Source: Lactococcus petauri
GTDB taxonomy: Bacteria; Bacillota; Bacilli; Lactobacillales; Streptococcaceae
Length of the DNA: 45,901 nucleotides
Assembly: GCF_002154895.1 (NCBI RefSeq)
Contig: NZ_MUIZ01000008.1
Span: 1 to 45,901 of the forward strand
Direction: 5' to 3'
In this document: in pieces, positions 23,099 through 30,708 of the stretch
Position numbering within the stretch: position 1 is the stretch's first letter
Layout: every line of letters begins with the position of its first letter
Translations under genes and position numbers: made by a program
The notes under the pieces: generated by a model
Database searches by the model: none
Told to the model about the DNA's origin: nothing
What the model saw: only the letters and a program-made list of their open reading frames with translations

Positions 23099-23347
23099 AT
23101 GGAATATAAAGAAAAATTTTTAAAAGATTTTAGTGAGTGGGTGGACCAACAGGTTCAACTTTCAGAAATTGCAATGAAAGCCGCAGAAAAAATTGCGCAT
23201 GAAGATAAAAAAATTGAAGCAAAAGAAGCAGCTATTCGTTATGAAAGTCGTCTCGATGCCTATCAATTTATTCAAGGGAAATTTGAAAACTATAAAGCAG
23301 GTAAAGATTTCCATGAGGTACCAGACTTAGGTACAAAAACTTTTTAA
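23099..23347 (+). CDS. DUF1912-family protein
   Basis: 82 residues, highly charged and helical. KFLKDFSEWVDQQVQL, then AIRYESRLDAYQFIQGKFENY and a C-terminal DLGTKTF, is the pattern I know from streptococcal and lactococcal DUF1912 proteins of this length. Starts two bases after the MmcQ/YjbR stop, probably by translational coupling. Function unknown. Confidence 0.75.
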   Translation: MEYKEKFLKDFSEWVDQQVQLSEIAMKAAEKIAHEDKKIEAKEAAIRYESRLDAYQFIQGKFENYKAGKDFHEVPDLGTKTF

Positions 23348-23364
23348 ATAATAAGGAGGGTTTT

Positions 23365-23418
23365 ATGAAATTAAATCCTATGGTTGGTAAACAAGTGCGA
23401 GTAACTGCTCTCGCGTAA
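23365..23418 (+). CDS. 17-codon leader peptide ORF upstream of the EF-G-binding protein gene
   Basis: ATG with a near-perfect ribosome-binding site (AAGGAGGG) reads MKLNPMVGKQVRVTALA and stops. It ends 53 bases before the FusB-family start, with a perfect hairpin between. Within the ORF, GCGAG and CTCGC can form a smaller hairpin. Strong site, short ORF and downstream hairpin before a ribosome-protection-type gene are the layout of translation- or transcription-attenuation leaders. The alternative is the surviving 5' end of a decayed gene. Confidence 0.5.
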   Translation: MKLNPMVGKQVRVTALA

Positions 23419-23423
23419 GTTTA

Positions 23424-23454
23424 CCGCTAAGTTAACAATATTCTCACTTAGCGG
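23424..23454 (+). promoter_or_regulatory. Perfect hairpin between leader ORF and EF-G-binding protein gene
   Basis: CCGCTAAGT pairs with ACTTAGCGG (9 bp, 13-base loop). No T run follows, so it is not a standard terminator. The ribosome-binding site AAGGAG of the next gene lies eight bases after the stem. Confidence 0.55.
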
Positions 23455-23471
23455 ATAGTTAAGGAGAAAAA

Positions 23472-24086
23472 ATGAAAGCATATGAATACAACAGAATAAA
23501 ATACCTTACCTTTGACCTCATCAATGTCTACCATTCGGTTAATGATAAAGCCACGGTAGAAGCAGTTTATGCTCAAACTGTAGCTGAAATAGAAGAGCTC
23601 TCGAAAGCAAAAGAAGTCGGGGACTTTTTAGAGAGAATTGCTGACAGTAAAACAACTAAAGAGCAAGCAGAACGAGATTTGCTCCATTTAAAGAATTTAG
23701 TTGAACCTTTTGCCTTACCATCTGAAAGTCAGATTAAAAAGATTTTTAAGAAGGTCAAAAAGCTGAAAGTTCCAGCGCAAGCATCTTGGGACATGAAAGA
23801 ACTCACCTATTTTGCTTGGAATGAAATTTCCAGTCAGCGAAAATATATCGTGACGAGTGATGGGCGAGGTTTTTATGGGACGACTTCTGGAAGTATAAAA
23901 AATATTTGTGCGATTTGTCAAAAAACAAGCCAAGTGACACAGTTTTTAGCAACCACTAAAAGAGGTTCTGATGGCACCTATACTAAGAACGGAACATATA
24001 TCTGTGTTGATAGTGTGAACTGTAATCGACAAATGCAAAAAATAGAAGGTTTAGAGCATTTCTTAGAAATAATCAAAGAACGCTGA
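23472..24086 (+). CDS. FusB/FusC-family EF-G-binding protein
   Basis: 204 residues. The N-terminal ~110 residues are a helical bundle, and the C-terminal part is a zinc-binding treble-clef type domain with Cys146 and Cys149 (CAIC) and Cys178 and Cys184 (CVDSVNC), as in FusB, FusC and the chromosomal Fbp proteins. Staphylococcal FusB/FusC bind elongation factor G and free it from ribosomes stalled by fusidic acid; chromosomal homologues occur in many Firmicutes, including Listeria. Here it may give low-level fusidic acid protection or rescue stalled EF-G. The ribosome-binding site is AAGGAG. The upstream leader ORF and hairpin suggest inducible expression. Confidence 0.85.
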   Translation: MKAYEYNRIKYLTFDLINVYHSVNDKATVEAVYAQTVAEIEELSKAKEVGDFLERIADSKTTKEQAERDLLHLKNLVEPFALPSESQIKKIFKKVKKLKVPAQASWDMKELTYFAWNEISSQRKYIVTSDGRGFYGTTSGSIKNICAICQKTSQVTQFLATTKRGSDGTYTKNGTYICVDSVNCNRQMQKIEGLEHFLEIIKER

Positions 24087-24092
24087 GCGACC

Positions 24093-24121
24093 TTGCAAAA
24101 AACTGACAAATCTGATAGAAT
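24093..24121 (+). promoter_or_regulatory. valS promoter
   Basis: TTGCAA (24093-24098), 17-base spacer, TAGAAT (24116-24121). Transcription would start about ten bases before the T-box leader structures. Confidence 0.75.
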
Positions 24122-24127
24122 AAAAAC

Positions 24128-24320
24128 ACTAAATGAGGAGTAACAAGTCTAGTCTTTGAGAGAGAAATCGGTCGCTGTGAGATTTCAGATGAAACTTGTG
24201 AAGGTTGCATTGTGGTCAGTTAAATAAAATTAAGTGTCTGCTTTAAAAAAGGCAGGAATTTAGGTGGTACCGCGCGTGAGCGTCCTATTTTGGATGTTTA
24301 GGTGCGGTATTTTTTTATTG
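24128..24320 (+). promoter_or_regulatory. T-box leader of valS (valine specifier GUU)
   Basis: Stem I base: AGTA (24139-24142) and ACAAGT (24143-24148) face ACTTGT (24194-24199) and GAA (24200-24202), the standard loop E arrangement. The specifier codon then reads GTT (24204-24206), valine. The T-box sequence AGGTGGTACCGCG (24262-24274) carries TGGT, which fits a tRNA ending ACCA. A terminator stem (GTACCGC... pairing with GTGCGGTA) ends in a seven-T run near 24317. Uncharged tRNA-Val should stabilise the antiterminator and allow valS transcription. Confidence 0.93.
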
Positions 24321-24381
24321 ACATACTCTTGAACTTCTCCCTCGACATTATTAACTGTTTTCATACCGAAAGGAAAAATAA

Positions 24382-27024
24382 ATGACAGAAGAATTATCAA
24401 CAAAATTTAATCCTGCTGAAGTCGAAGCAGGGCGCTATGAAAAATGGCTCGAACAAGGTGTTTTTGCCCCTTCAGGGGACAAAAAAGCAAAACCCTATAG
24501 TATCGTTATCCCACCACCAAACGTAACAGGGAAGCTCCATTTAGGACATGCTTGGGATACAACCTTGCAAGATATTATCATCCGTCAAAAACGTATGCAA
24601 GGTTTCGATACCCTTTGGTTGCCAGGTATGGACCACGCAGGTATTGCAACGCAAGCCAAAGTGGAAGCGCGTTTAGCTGAAGATGGTATCTCCCGTTATG
24701 ATTTAGGCCGTGAGAAATTCTTAGACAAGGTTTGGGAATGGAAAGACGAATACGCCTCAACCATCAAAGAACAATGGGGTAAAATGGGTATCTCTGTTGA
24801 TTATAACCGTGAACGTTTTACTCTAGACGAAGGTTTGTCTGCTGCAGTCCGCAAAGTTTTTGTTCAACTTTACAAAAAGGGCTGGATTTACCGTGGTGAG
24901 TTTATCATTAACTGGGATCCAAAGGCCATGACTGCGCTCTCTGATATTGAAGTTATCCATAAAGATGTCGAAGGTGCCTTCTATCACATAACTTATCCTT
25001 TGGCGGATGGTTCAGGTGCACTTGAAGTAGCGACAACACGTCCAGAAACTTTCTTTGGAGATACTGCTGTTGCTGTTAACCCAGCAGATGAACGTTATGC
25101 CAAATACATTGGTCAAAGTGTTATTCTCCCTATCATTAACAAAGAAATTCCTATTGTTGGTGACGAACACGCAGACATGGAAAAAGGGACAGGTGTGGTT
25201 AAAATTACCCCTGCCCATGATCCTAACGACTTCTTGGTTGGTCAACGTCATAACTTGCCACAAGTTAATGTAATGAATGCTGACGGTACAATGAACGAGC
25301 TCACAGGCGAATTTAATGGTATGGATCGTTTTGAGGCCCGCGAAGCTATCATTAAAAAATTAGATGAGCTCGGCAACTTAGTTAAAGTTGAGAAAATGAT
25401 GCACTCCGTTGGGCACTCAGAACGTACAGGCGTAATGGTTGAGCCTCGCTTATCGACACAATGGTTCGTTAAGATGGAAGAGTTGGCTAAAAATGCAATC
25501 GCAAATCAAAAAACAGAAGATGCTGTTGAGTTTTATCCTCCACGTTTTAACGACACTTTCCTCCAATGGATGGAAAATGTACACGACTGGGTTATTTCAC
25601 GCCAACTTTGGTGGGGACATCAAATTCCTGCATGGTACAACGAAGCTGGCGAAATGTATGTTGGCGAGGAAGCCCCAGAAGGTGAAGGTTGGGTTCAAGA
25701 TGAAGACGTACTTGATACATGGTTCTCTTCAGCCTTATGGCCTTTCTCAACTATGGGCTGGCCGGATGAAAAGGCAGAAGACTTCCAACGTTACTTCCCT
25801 ACATCGACCTTGGTTACGGGCTATGACATCATCTTCTTCTGGGTTTCGCGTATGATTTTCCAATCACTTGAGTTTACAGGAAAAGCACCATTTAATAATG
25901 TACTTATCCACGGTTTGATTCGTGATGAAGAGGGACGCAAGATGTCCAAATCTTTGGGGAATGGTATTGACCCAATGGATGTGATTGAAAAATATGGTGC
26001 CGATGCTTTGCGTTGGTTCTTGTCCAATGGTTCAGCTCCTGGACAAGATGTGCGTTTCAGCTACGACAAAATGGATGCAGCTTGGAATTTCATCAATAAG
26101 ATATGGAATGTTTCACGCTATATCTTGATGAATGCAGGAGATATCACAGCAGAAGAAATTTCTGCTCATCTTGACCAAGTGGCAGCGAAAACAGCAGGTA
26201 ATGTTACCGATCGCTGGATTCTCACACGTTTGAATGATACAATTGCGCGCGTTACGGAACAAATGGATAAATTTGAGTTTGGTGTTGCAGGTCATATTCT
26301 GTATAATTTCATTTGGGATGAGTTTGCCAACTGGTATCTTGAGTTGACTAAAGAAGTAATGTTTGGCGATGATGAAGCAGAAAAAGACGTCACACGTTCA
26401 GTACTTGTGCATGTTCTTGATCAAGTGCTCCGTCTCTTGCACCCAATCATGCCTTTCTTCACAGAAGAAATCTTCGAAAAACTTCCGACAGCTGAAGGCA
26501 AATCTATTGTGGTATCTGAATATCCAGAAGTACGTCCAGAATTTGATGATGTAGAAGCTGGAGATGGTGTTGCCATGCTCATTGAAATTATTACAGCTGT
26601 ACGTAATATTCGTGCGGAAGTGAATACGCCTTTATCAAAAGCCGTGCCAATGATGATCAAATCAGACAAAGAAGCCTTCCTGAACAAGGTAGCGCCTTAT
26701 ATCAAACGCTTCACTAACCCAAGTGAGTTAACTATTGCAGCGGATATGACAGCACCAGAACAAGCCATGTCAGCAGTTGTTACTGGTGCGGAAATCTACC
26801 TTCCATTAGCAGGCTTGATTAATATCGAGGAAGAAATTGCTCGTCTCAATAAAGAACTAGACAAATGGCAGAAAGAACTCGATATGGTTAACCGTAAGCT
26901 TTCTAATGAAAAATTTGTGGCAAATGCCAAAGCAGAAGTTGTAGATAAAGAACGTGCTAAATTAGCAGACTATCAAGAGAAGTTTGAAAGCACACAAGCC
27001 CGTATTGAAGAGTTACAAAAATAG
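24382..27024 (+). CDS. valS: Valyl-tRNA synthetase
   Basis: 880 residues, class I synthetase. HIGH-type motif HLGH at 53-56 within [19 protein letters not shown] at 520-524. The editing domain lies between, with ATTRPET near 217. Anticodon-binding helices follow, and the C-terminal coiled coil (about 815-880) is typical of ValRS. Ribosome-binding site AAAGGAAA. Charges tRNA-Val; regulated by the upstream T-box. Confidence 0.98.
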   Translation: MTEELSTKFNPAEVEAGRYEKWLEQGVFAPSGDKKAKPYSIVIPPPNVTGKLHLGHAWDTTLQDIIIRQKRMQGFDTLWLPGMDHAGIATQAKVEARLAEDGISRYDLGREKFLDKVWEWKDEYASTIKEQWGKMGISVDYNRERFTLDEGLSAAVRKVFVQLYKKGWIYRGEFIINWDPKAMTALSDIEVIHKDVEGAFYHITYPLADGSGALEVATTRPETFFGDTAVAVNPADERYAKYIGQSVILPIINKEIPIVGDEHADMEKGTGVVKITPAHDPNDFLVGQRHNLPQVNVMNADGTMNELTGEFNGMDRFEAREAIIKKLDELGNLVKVEKMMHSVGHSERTGVMVEPRLSTQWFVKMEELAKNAIANQKTEDAVEFYPPRFNDTFLQWMENVHDWVISRQLWWGHQIPAWYNEAGEMYVGEEAPEGEGWVQDEDVLDTWFSSALWPFSTMGWPDEKAEDFQRYFPTSTLVTGYDIIFFWVSRMIFQSLEFTGKAPFNNVLIHGLIRDEEGRKMSKSLGNGIDPMDVIEKYGADALRWFLSNGSAPGQDVRFSYDKMDAAWNFINKIWNVSRYILMNAGDITAEEISAHLDQVAAKTAGNVTDRWILTRLNDTIARVTEQMDKFEFGVAGHILYNFIWDEFANWYLELTKEVMFGDDEAEKDVTRSVLVHVLDQVLRLLHPIMPFFTEEIFEKLPTAEGKSIVVSEYPEVRPEFDDVEAGDGVAMLIEIITAVRNIRAEVNTPLSKAVPMMIKSDKEAFLNKVAPYIKRFTNPSELTIAADMTAPEQAMSAVVTGAEIYLPLAGLINIEEEIARLNKELDKWQKELDMVNRKLSNEKFVANAKAEVVDKERAKLADYQEKFESTQARIEELQK

Positions 27025-27036
27025 TTTATGAGACGT

Positions 27037-27068
27037 GGAAAAGTTCCTAATTGTGGGAACTTTTTCTT
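27037..27068 (+). terminator. Terminator after valS
   Basis: Stem AAAAGTTCC with GGAACTTTT, eight-base loop, then T-rich tail. Confidence 0.85.
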
Positions 27069-27109
27069 TTTGGTATAGATAGGTTTACAATATCTTAAAT
27101 TTTCATTTC

Positions 27110-27138
27110 TTGTTAAACCTATGGAAAAGTGATAAAAT
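27110..27138 (+). promoter_or_regulatory. pgi promoter
   Basis: TTGTTA (27110-27115), 17-base spacer, TGA-TAAAAT with extended -10 (27130-27138). The start codon is 34 bases further, with a normal ribosome-binding site. Confidence 0.7.
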
Positions 27139-27172
27139 AAACAAAGAAAAAAACTCTAAGGAGAGATATAAG

Positions 27173-28519
27173 ATGGCACATATTAAATTTGACTATTCTA
27201 AATTGAAACCATTTGTAGCTGATAAAGAACTTGACGAAATTCAATGGCAAGTTGATGGCGCAGATAAACTTCTTCGTGAAGGAACCGGTGCTGGTTCTGA
27301 CTTCATCGGTTGGTTAGATCTTCCAGAAGACTATGATAAAGAAGAATTTGCACGCATTCAAAAAGCAGCAAGCAAAATTCAATCTGACTCAGAAGTTCTT
27401 ATTGTTATCGGTATCGGTGGTTCATACCTTGGTGCCCGCGCTGCAATTGACTTCTTGAACAACAGCTTTGTTAATCTTCAATCAAAAGAAGAACGTAAAG
27501 CACCACAAATTCTTTATGCAGGAAATTCAATTTCTTCAAGCTATCTTTCAGACTTGGTAGAATATGTGGCAGATAAAGATTTCTCTGTTAATGTTATCTC
27601 TAAATCAGGAACAACAACTGAACCAGCAATTGCTTTCCGTGTCTTTGAAGAACTTTTGGTTAAAAAATATGGCCGTGAAGAAGCAAATAAACGTATCTAT
27701 GCAACAACAGATAAAGAAAAAGGTGCCGTTAAAGTTAATGCTGATGCAAACAACTGGGATACTTTTGTTGTGCCGGATTCAGTTGGCGGACGTTTTTCAG
27801 TTTTGACAGCTGTTGGTCTCTTGCCTATCGCAGCATCAGGTGCTGATATTACAGCTCTTATGGAAGGTGCTAACGCAGCGCGCAAAGAATATACAGCCAC
27901 AGACGTACGTGAAAATGATGCTTATGCTTATGCAGCGCTTCGTAATATCCTTTACCGTAAAGGTAAACTTTCAGAAATCTTGATTAACTATGAGCCATCA
28001 TTGCAATACTTCTCAGAATGGTGGAAACAGTTGGCAGGTGAATCTGAAGGTAAAGACCAAAAAGGTATTTATCCAACATCAGCAAACTTCTCAACAGACT
28101 TACACTCATTGGGTCAATTTATCCAAGAAGGTACACGTTCTGTATTTGAAACAGCTATTCGTGTTGAAAAACCACGTAAGAACATTAACATTCCTGAACT
28201 TGAAGCAGATCTTGATGGTCTTGGCTACTTGCAAGGTAAAGATGTTGACTTTGTCAACAAAAAAGCAGCTGACGGTGTTCTCCTTGCACACACAGATGGT
28301 GACGTTCCAAATATGATCGTTACTTTGCCTGAGCAAGATGAATTCACTTTAGGTTACACTATCTACTTCTTTGAGCTTGCAATTGCGATCTCAGGCTACT
28401 TGAATGGTATCAATCCATTTGACCAACCAGGTGTTGAAGCTTACAAACGTAACATGTTTGCACTTCTTGGCAAACCAGGATTTGAAGAATTGAGTGCTGA
28501 ATTGAACGCACGTCTTTAA
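27173..28519 (+). CDS. pgi: Glucose-6-phosphate isomerase
   Basis: 448 residues from ATG 27173, chosen for AAGGAGAG ten bases upstream and for the conserved start [11 protein letters not shown]; upstream in-frame codons lie in the promoter. Phosphosugar isomerase motifs are present: [26 protein letters not shown], and the C-terminal [14 protein letters not shown]. Interconverts glucose-6-P and fructose-6-P in glycolysis. Single gene with its own promoter and terminator. Confidence 0.97.
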   Translation: MAHIKFDYSKLKPFVADKELDEIQWQVDGADKLLREGTGAGSDFIGWLDLPEDYDKEEFARIQKAASKIQSDSEVLIVIGIGGSYLGARAAIDFLNNSFVNLQSKEERKAPQILYAGNSISSSYLSDLVEYVADKDFSVNVISKSGTTTEPAIAFRVFEELLVKKYGREEANKRIYATTDKEKGAVKVNADANNWDTFVVPDSVGGRFSVLTAVGLLPIAASGADITALMEGANAARKEYTATDVRENDAYAYAALRNILYRKGKLSEILINYEPSLQYFSEWWKQLAGESEGKDQKGIYPTSANFSTDLHSLGQFIQEGTRSVFETAIRVEKPRKNINIPELEADLDGLGYLQGKDVDFVNKKAADGVLLAHTDGDVPNMIVTLPEQDEFTLGYTIYFFELAIAISGYLNGINPFDQPGVEAYKRNMFALLGKPGFEELSAELNARL

Positions 28520-28538
28520 TCAAAAATGAGATAAAAAC

Positions 28539-28574
28539 AAAAACCACAGTACATCATTGAACTGTGGTTTTTTT
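28539..28574 (+). terminator. Terminator after pgi
   Basis: Perfect stem AAACCACAGT with ACTGTGGTTT, ten-base loop, then a run of T. Confidence 0.92.
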
Positions 28575-28602
28575 GATGCTTGTGGGCGAAGAAGACACAG
28601 TG

Positions 28603-28617
28603 TGCTATAATAGAACA
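28603..28617 (+). promoter_or_regulatory. Extended -10 promoter giving a leaderless rsmD mRNA
   Basis: TGC-TATAAT (28603-28611), six bases (AGAACA), ATG at 28618. No ribosome-binding site. Confidence 0.78.
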
Positions 28618-29157
28618 ATGAGAGTTGTAGCAGGAAATTATGGTGGTAGACCACTGAAAACATTGGCAGGAAAAACAACACGTCCAACGACAGACAAAGT
28701 TAAAGGAGCAATTTTTAATATGATTGGTCCATATTTTGAAGGTGGACGAGTTCTGGATTTATTCTCAGGTTCGGGTTCGCTTGCTATAGAAGCTGTATCA
28801 CGTGGGATGGACAATGCTGTAATGGTTGAAAAAGACCGTTCAGCACAGCTGGTGATTGCAGAAAATATTAAGATGACCAAGGAAGAGAAAAAGTTTCAAC
28901 TTCTTAAAATGCCAGCAGAACGTGCTTTGGCTAATCTTTCTGGACAGTTCAACTTAGTTTTATTAGACCCACCTTATGCGAAAGAAAGTATTGTTGCTAA
29001 CCTAGAAGAAATGCAGAAAAAAGACTTGTTGGCAGATGATGCTGTCGTGGTTTGTGAGACGGATAAGGAGGTCACACTTCCGGAAAATATCGGTCACTTG
29101 TCGTTAAGTAAAGAAAAAGTATATGGAATTTCAAAGGTAACCATCTATGAAAGATAA
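28618..29157 (+). CDS. rsmD: 16S rRNA (guanine-966-N2)-methyltransferase RsmD
   Basis: 179 residues from ATG 28618 ([16 protein letters not shown]), the conserved family start; a longer reading frame from 28564 would run through the promoter. Motifs: [36 protein letters not shown] for SAM binding, and LLDPPYAK as catalytic loop. Methylates G966 of 16S rRNA. It heads an overlapping cluster: the stop overlaps coaD by 11 bases. Leaderless start. Confidence 0.93.
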   Translation: MRVVAGNYGGRPLKTLAGKTTRPTTDKVKGAIFNMIGPYFEGGRVLDLFSGSGSLAIEAVSRGMDNAVMVEKDRSAQLVIAENIKMTKEEKKFQLLKMPAERALANLSGQFNLVLLDPPYAKESIVANLEEMQKKDLLADDAVVVCETDKEVTLPENIGHLSLSKEKVYGISKVTIYER

Positions 29158-29644
29158 AATCGGTTTATTTACGGGCACTTTTGACCCGGTCACAAAAGGC
29201 CATCTTGATATCATTGAACGTGCCAGTAAGCTTTTTGATAAGCTTTATATCGGTATTTTTAAAAATGAAGCTAAAAATCCTTTGTTCAGTCTAGAAGAAC
29301 GTGTAGCTCTAATCGAAACAGCCTTAGCAGATTTACAATTAACCAATGTGGCAGTCATTGCACATGCGAGTGATCTGACAGTAAATATTGCGGAGAAACT
29401 TGAGGTCACAGCGCTTGTTCGGTCCGTTCGCAATGCGGCTGATTTAGACTATGAGAAAAATATGATTTACTTTAACCGTGAAATGACAGGGATCGAAACC
29501 ATCTTACTGACTGCAAAACCAGAACTCGAAAATATTAGTTCTACCCGAATGCGTGAACTTTATCATTTTGGTCAAGACCTAAGTCGATGGTTACCTGCAA
29601 ATGTTATTGAAACATTGAATGAGAAAAAAGCACATGAAAAATGA
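29147..29644 (+). CDS. coaD: Phosphopantetheine adenylyltransferase
   Basis: 165 residues. Nucleotidyltransferase motifs [14 protein letters not shown] near the start and ISSTRMREL near 130; length fits CoaD. Transfers AMP to 4'-phosphopantetheine in coenzyme A synthesis. It begins inside the end of rsmD and overlaps the following protease gene by 11 bases (or 26 if the earlier ATG is used), so all three are translationally linked. Confidence 0.96.
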   Translation: MKDKIGLFTGTFDPVTKGHLDIIERASKLFDKLYIGIFKNEAKNPLFSLEERVALIETALADLQLTNVAVIAHASDLTVNIAEKLEVTALVRSVRNAADLDYEKNMIYFNREMTGIETILLTAKPELENISSTRMRELYHFGQDLSRWLPANVIETLNEKKAHEK

Positions 29645-30677
29645 AAAAATAAAAAAGCATAAAAAACTAAAGCTATTCTTTGCCATCGCGCTACCGCTTC
29701 TTATTGTAGTGGGTTTATTCTTCCCCTTACCTTACTATATCGAGCAGCCAGGAGGAACCATTCCAGTTAACCAAATGGTTGATGTTGCAGGGAAAAAAGA
29801 CGAACATAAAGGCAACTTTTATTTAACGACAGTTGAAATGGTTCGCGCCAATGCAGCAAGTATGCTTTATTCCAAGTCGAACTCTTTTGCCACTGTTGTG
29901 AGTAGTGAAGAGATGACGGGTGGAATGACCAATCAGCAATTTGACTTGGTCAACCAGTTTTATATGCAGACAGCGCAAAACACGGCTATTTATCAGGCCT
30001 TTAAGTTGGCAGGGAAACCTTATGAGATGAAGTATCAAGGTGTTTATGTTTTGAGCATCACTGAGGATTCAACCTTTAAAAATGACTTACAACTTTCAGA
30101 TACGATAACGGCAGTTAATGGACATACTTTCAAATCTTCAACTGAGATGATTGATTATGTATCGCAACAAAAAGTTGGGGATAGCGTTACCATCAAATAT
30201 ACACGTGTGGATGGCAGTAATCATGAAGCCACAGGTAAGTACATTAAGTTGAGTAATGGTAAAACAGGGATTGGTATTGGTTTAGTAGATCATACCCAGG
30301 TTGTGACAGACCCTAAAGTTAAAATCGATGCTGGAAGTATTGGCGGGCCAAGTGCTGGTATGATGTTTACCTTGGAAATATATAGCCAAATCACAGGCAA
30401 AGATTTACGTCAAGGACGCGAAATTGCAGGTACTGGAACGATCAATGAGGATGGCAGCATCGGGCAAATAGGTGGCGTTGATAAAAAAGTTGCTACAGCA
30501 AGTAATGCGGGCGCAAAAATTTTCCTTTGCCCAGATGAAACGGAAGAACAGACAAAGGCTTCTGGTACAACAAATAACTACACAGATGCGCTTGCGGCAG
30601 CTAAAAAGTTGAATACAGATATGAAAATTGTACCTGTAAAGACGATTCAAGATGCGCTAGATTATCTCGAAAAATAA
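29634..30677 (+). CDS. PDZ and Lon-type membrane protease (SepM/YlbL family)
   Basis: 347 residues from ATG 29634; ATG 29619 would add five and neither has a strong ribosome-binding site. A basic start, one membrane helix (about 12-32), an extracellular PDZ domain (about 120-205) and a Lon/S16 protease domain with catalytic Ser in GGPSAGMM and Lys in [10 protein letters not shown]. Streptococcal SepM trims the competence pheromone CSP; YlbL is the Bacillus relative. In lactococci the substrate is unknown. The rsmD-coaD-ylbL order is conserved in Firmicutes. Confidence 0.9.
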   Translation: MKNEKIKKHKKLKLFFAIALPLLIVVGLFFPLPYYIEQPGGTIPVNQMVDVAGKKDEHKGNFYLTTVEMVRANAASMLYSKSNSFATVVSSEEMTGGMTNQQFDLVNQFYMQTAQNTAIYQAFKLAGKPYEMKYQGVYVLSITEDSTFKNDLQLSDTITAVNGHTFKSSTEMIDYVSQQKVGDSVTIKYTRVDGSNHEATGKYIKLSNGKTGIGIGLVDHTQVVTDPKVKIDAGSIGGPSAGMMFTLEIYSQITGKDLRQGREIAGTGTINEDGSIGQIGGVDKKVATASNAGAKIFLCPDETEEQTKASGTTNNYTDALAAAKKLNTDMKIVPVKTIQDALDYLEK

Positions 30678-30705
30678 AAAAAGCTGTAATTTACAGCTTT
30701 TTTTA
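30676..30705. terminator. Bidirectional terminator between the protease gene and adhE
   Basis: AAGCTGT / ACAGCTT stem flanked by A run and T run, serving both converging genes. Confidence 0.88.
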
Positions 30706-30708
30706 TGC

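Noticed and set aside
28564-28617. Longer N-terminus of RsmD.
   Set aside because: It would include the pgi terminator tail and the -10 box; the family starts at MRVVAG.
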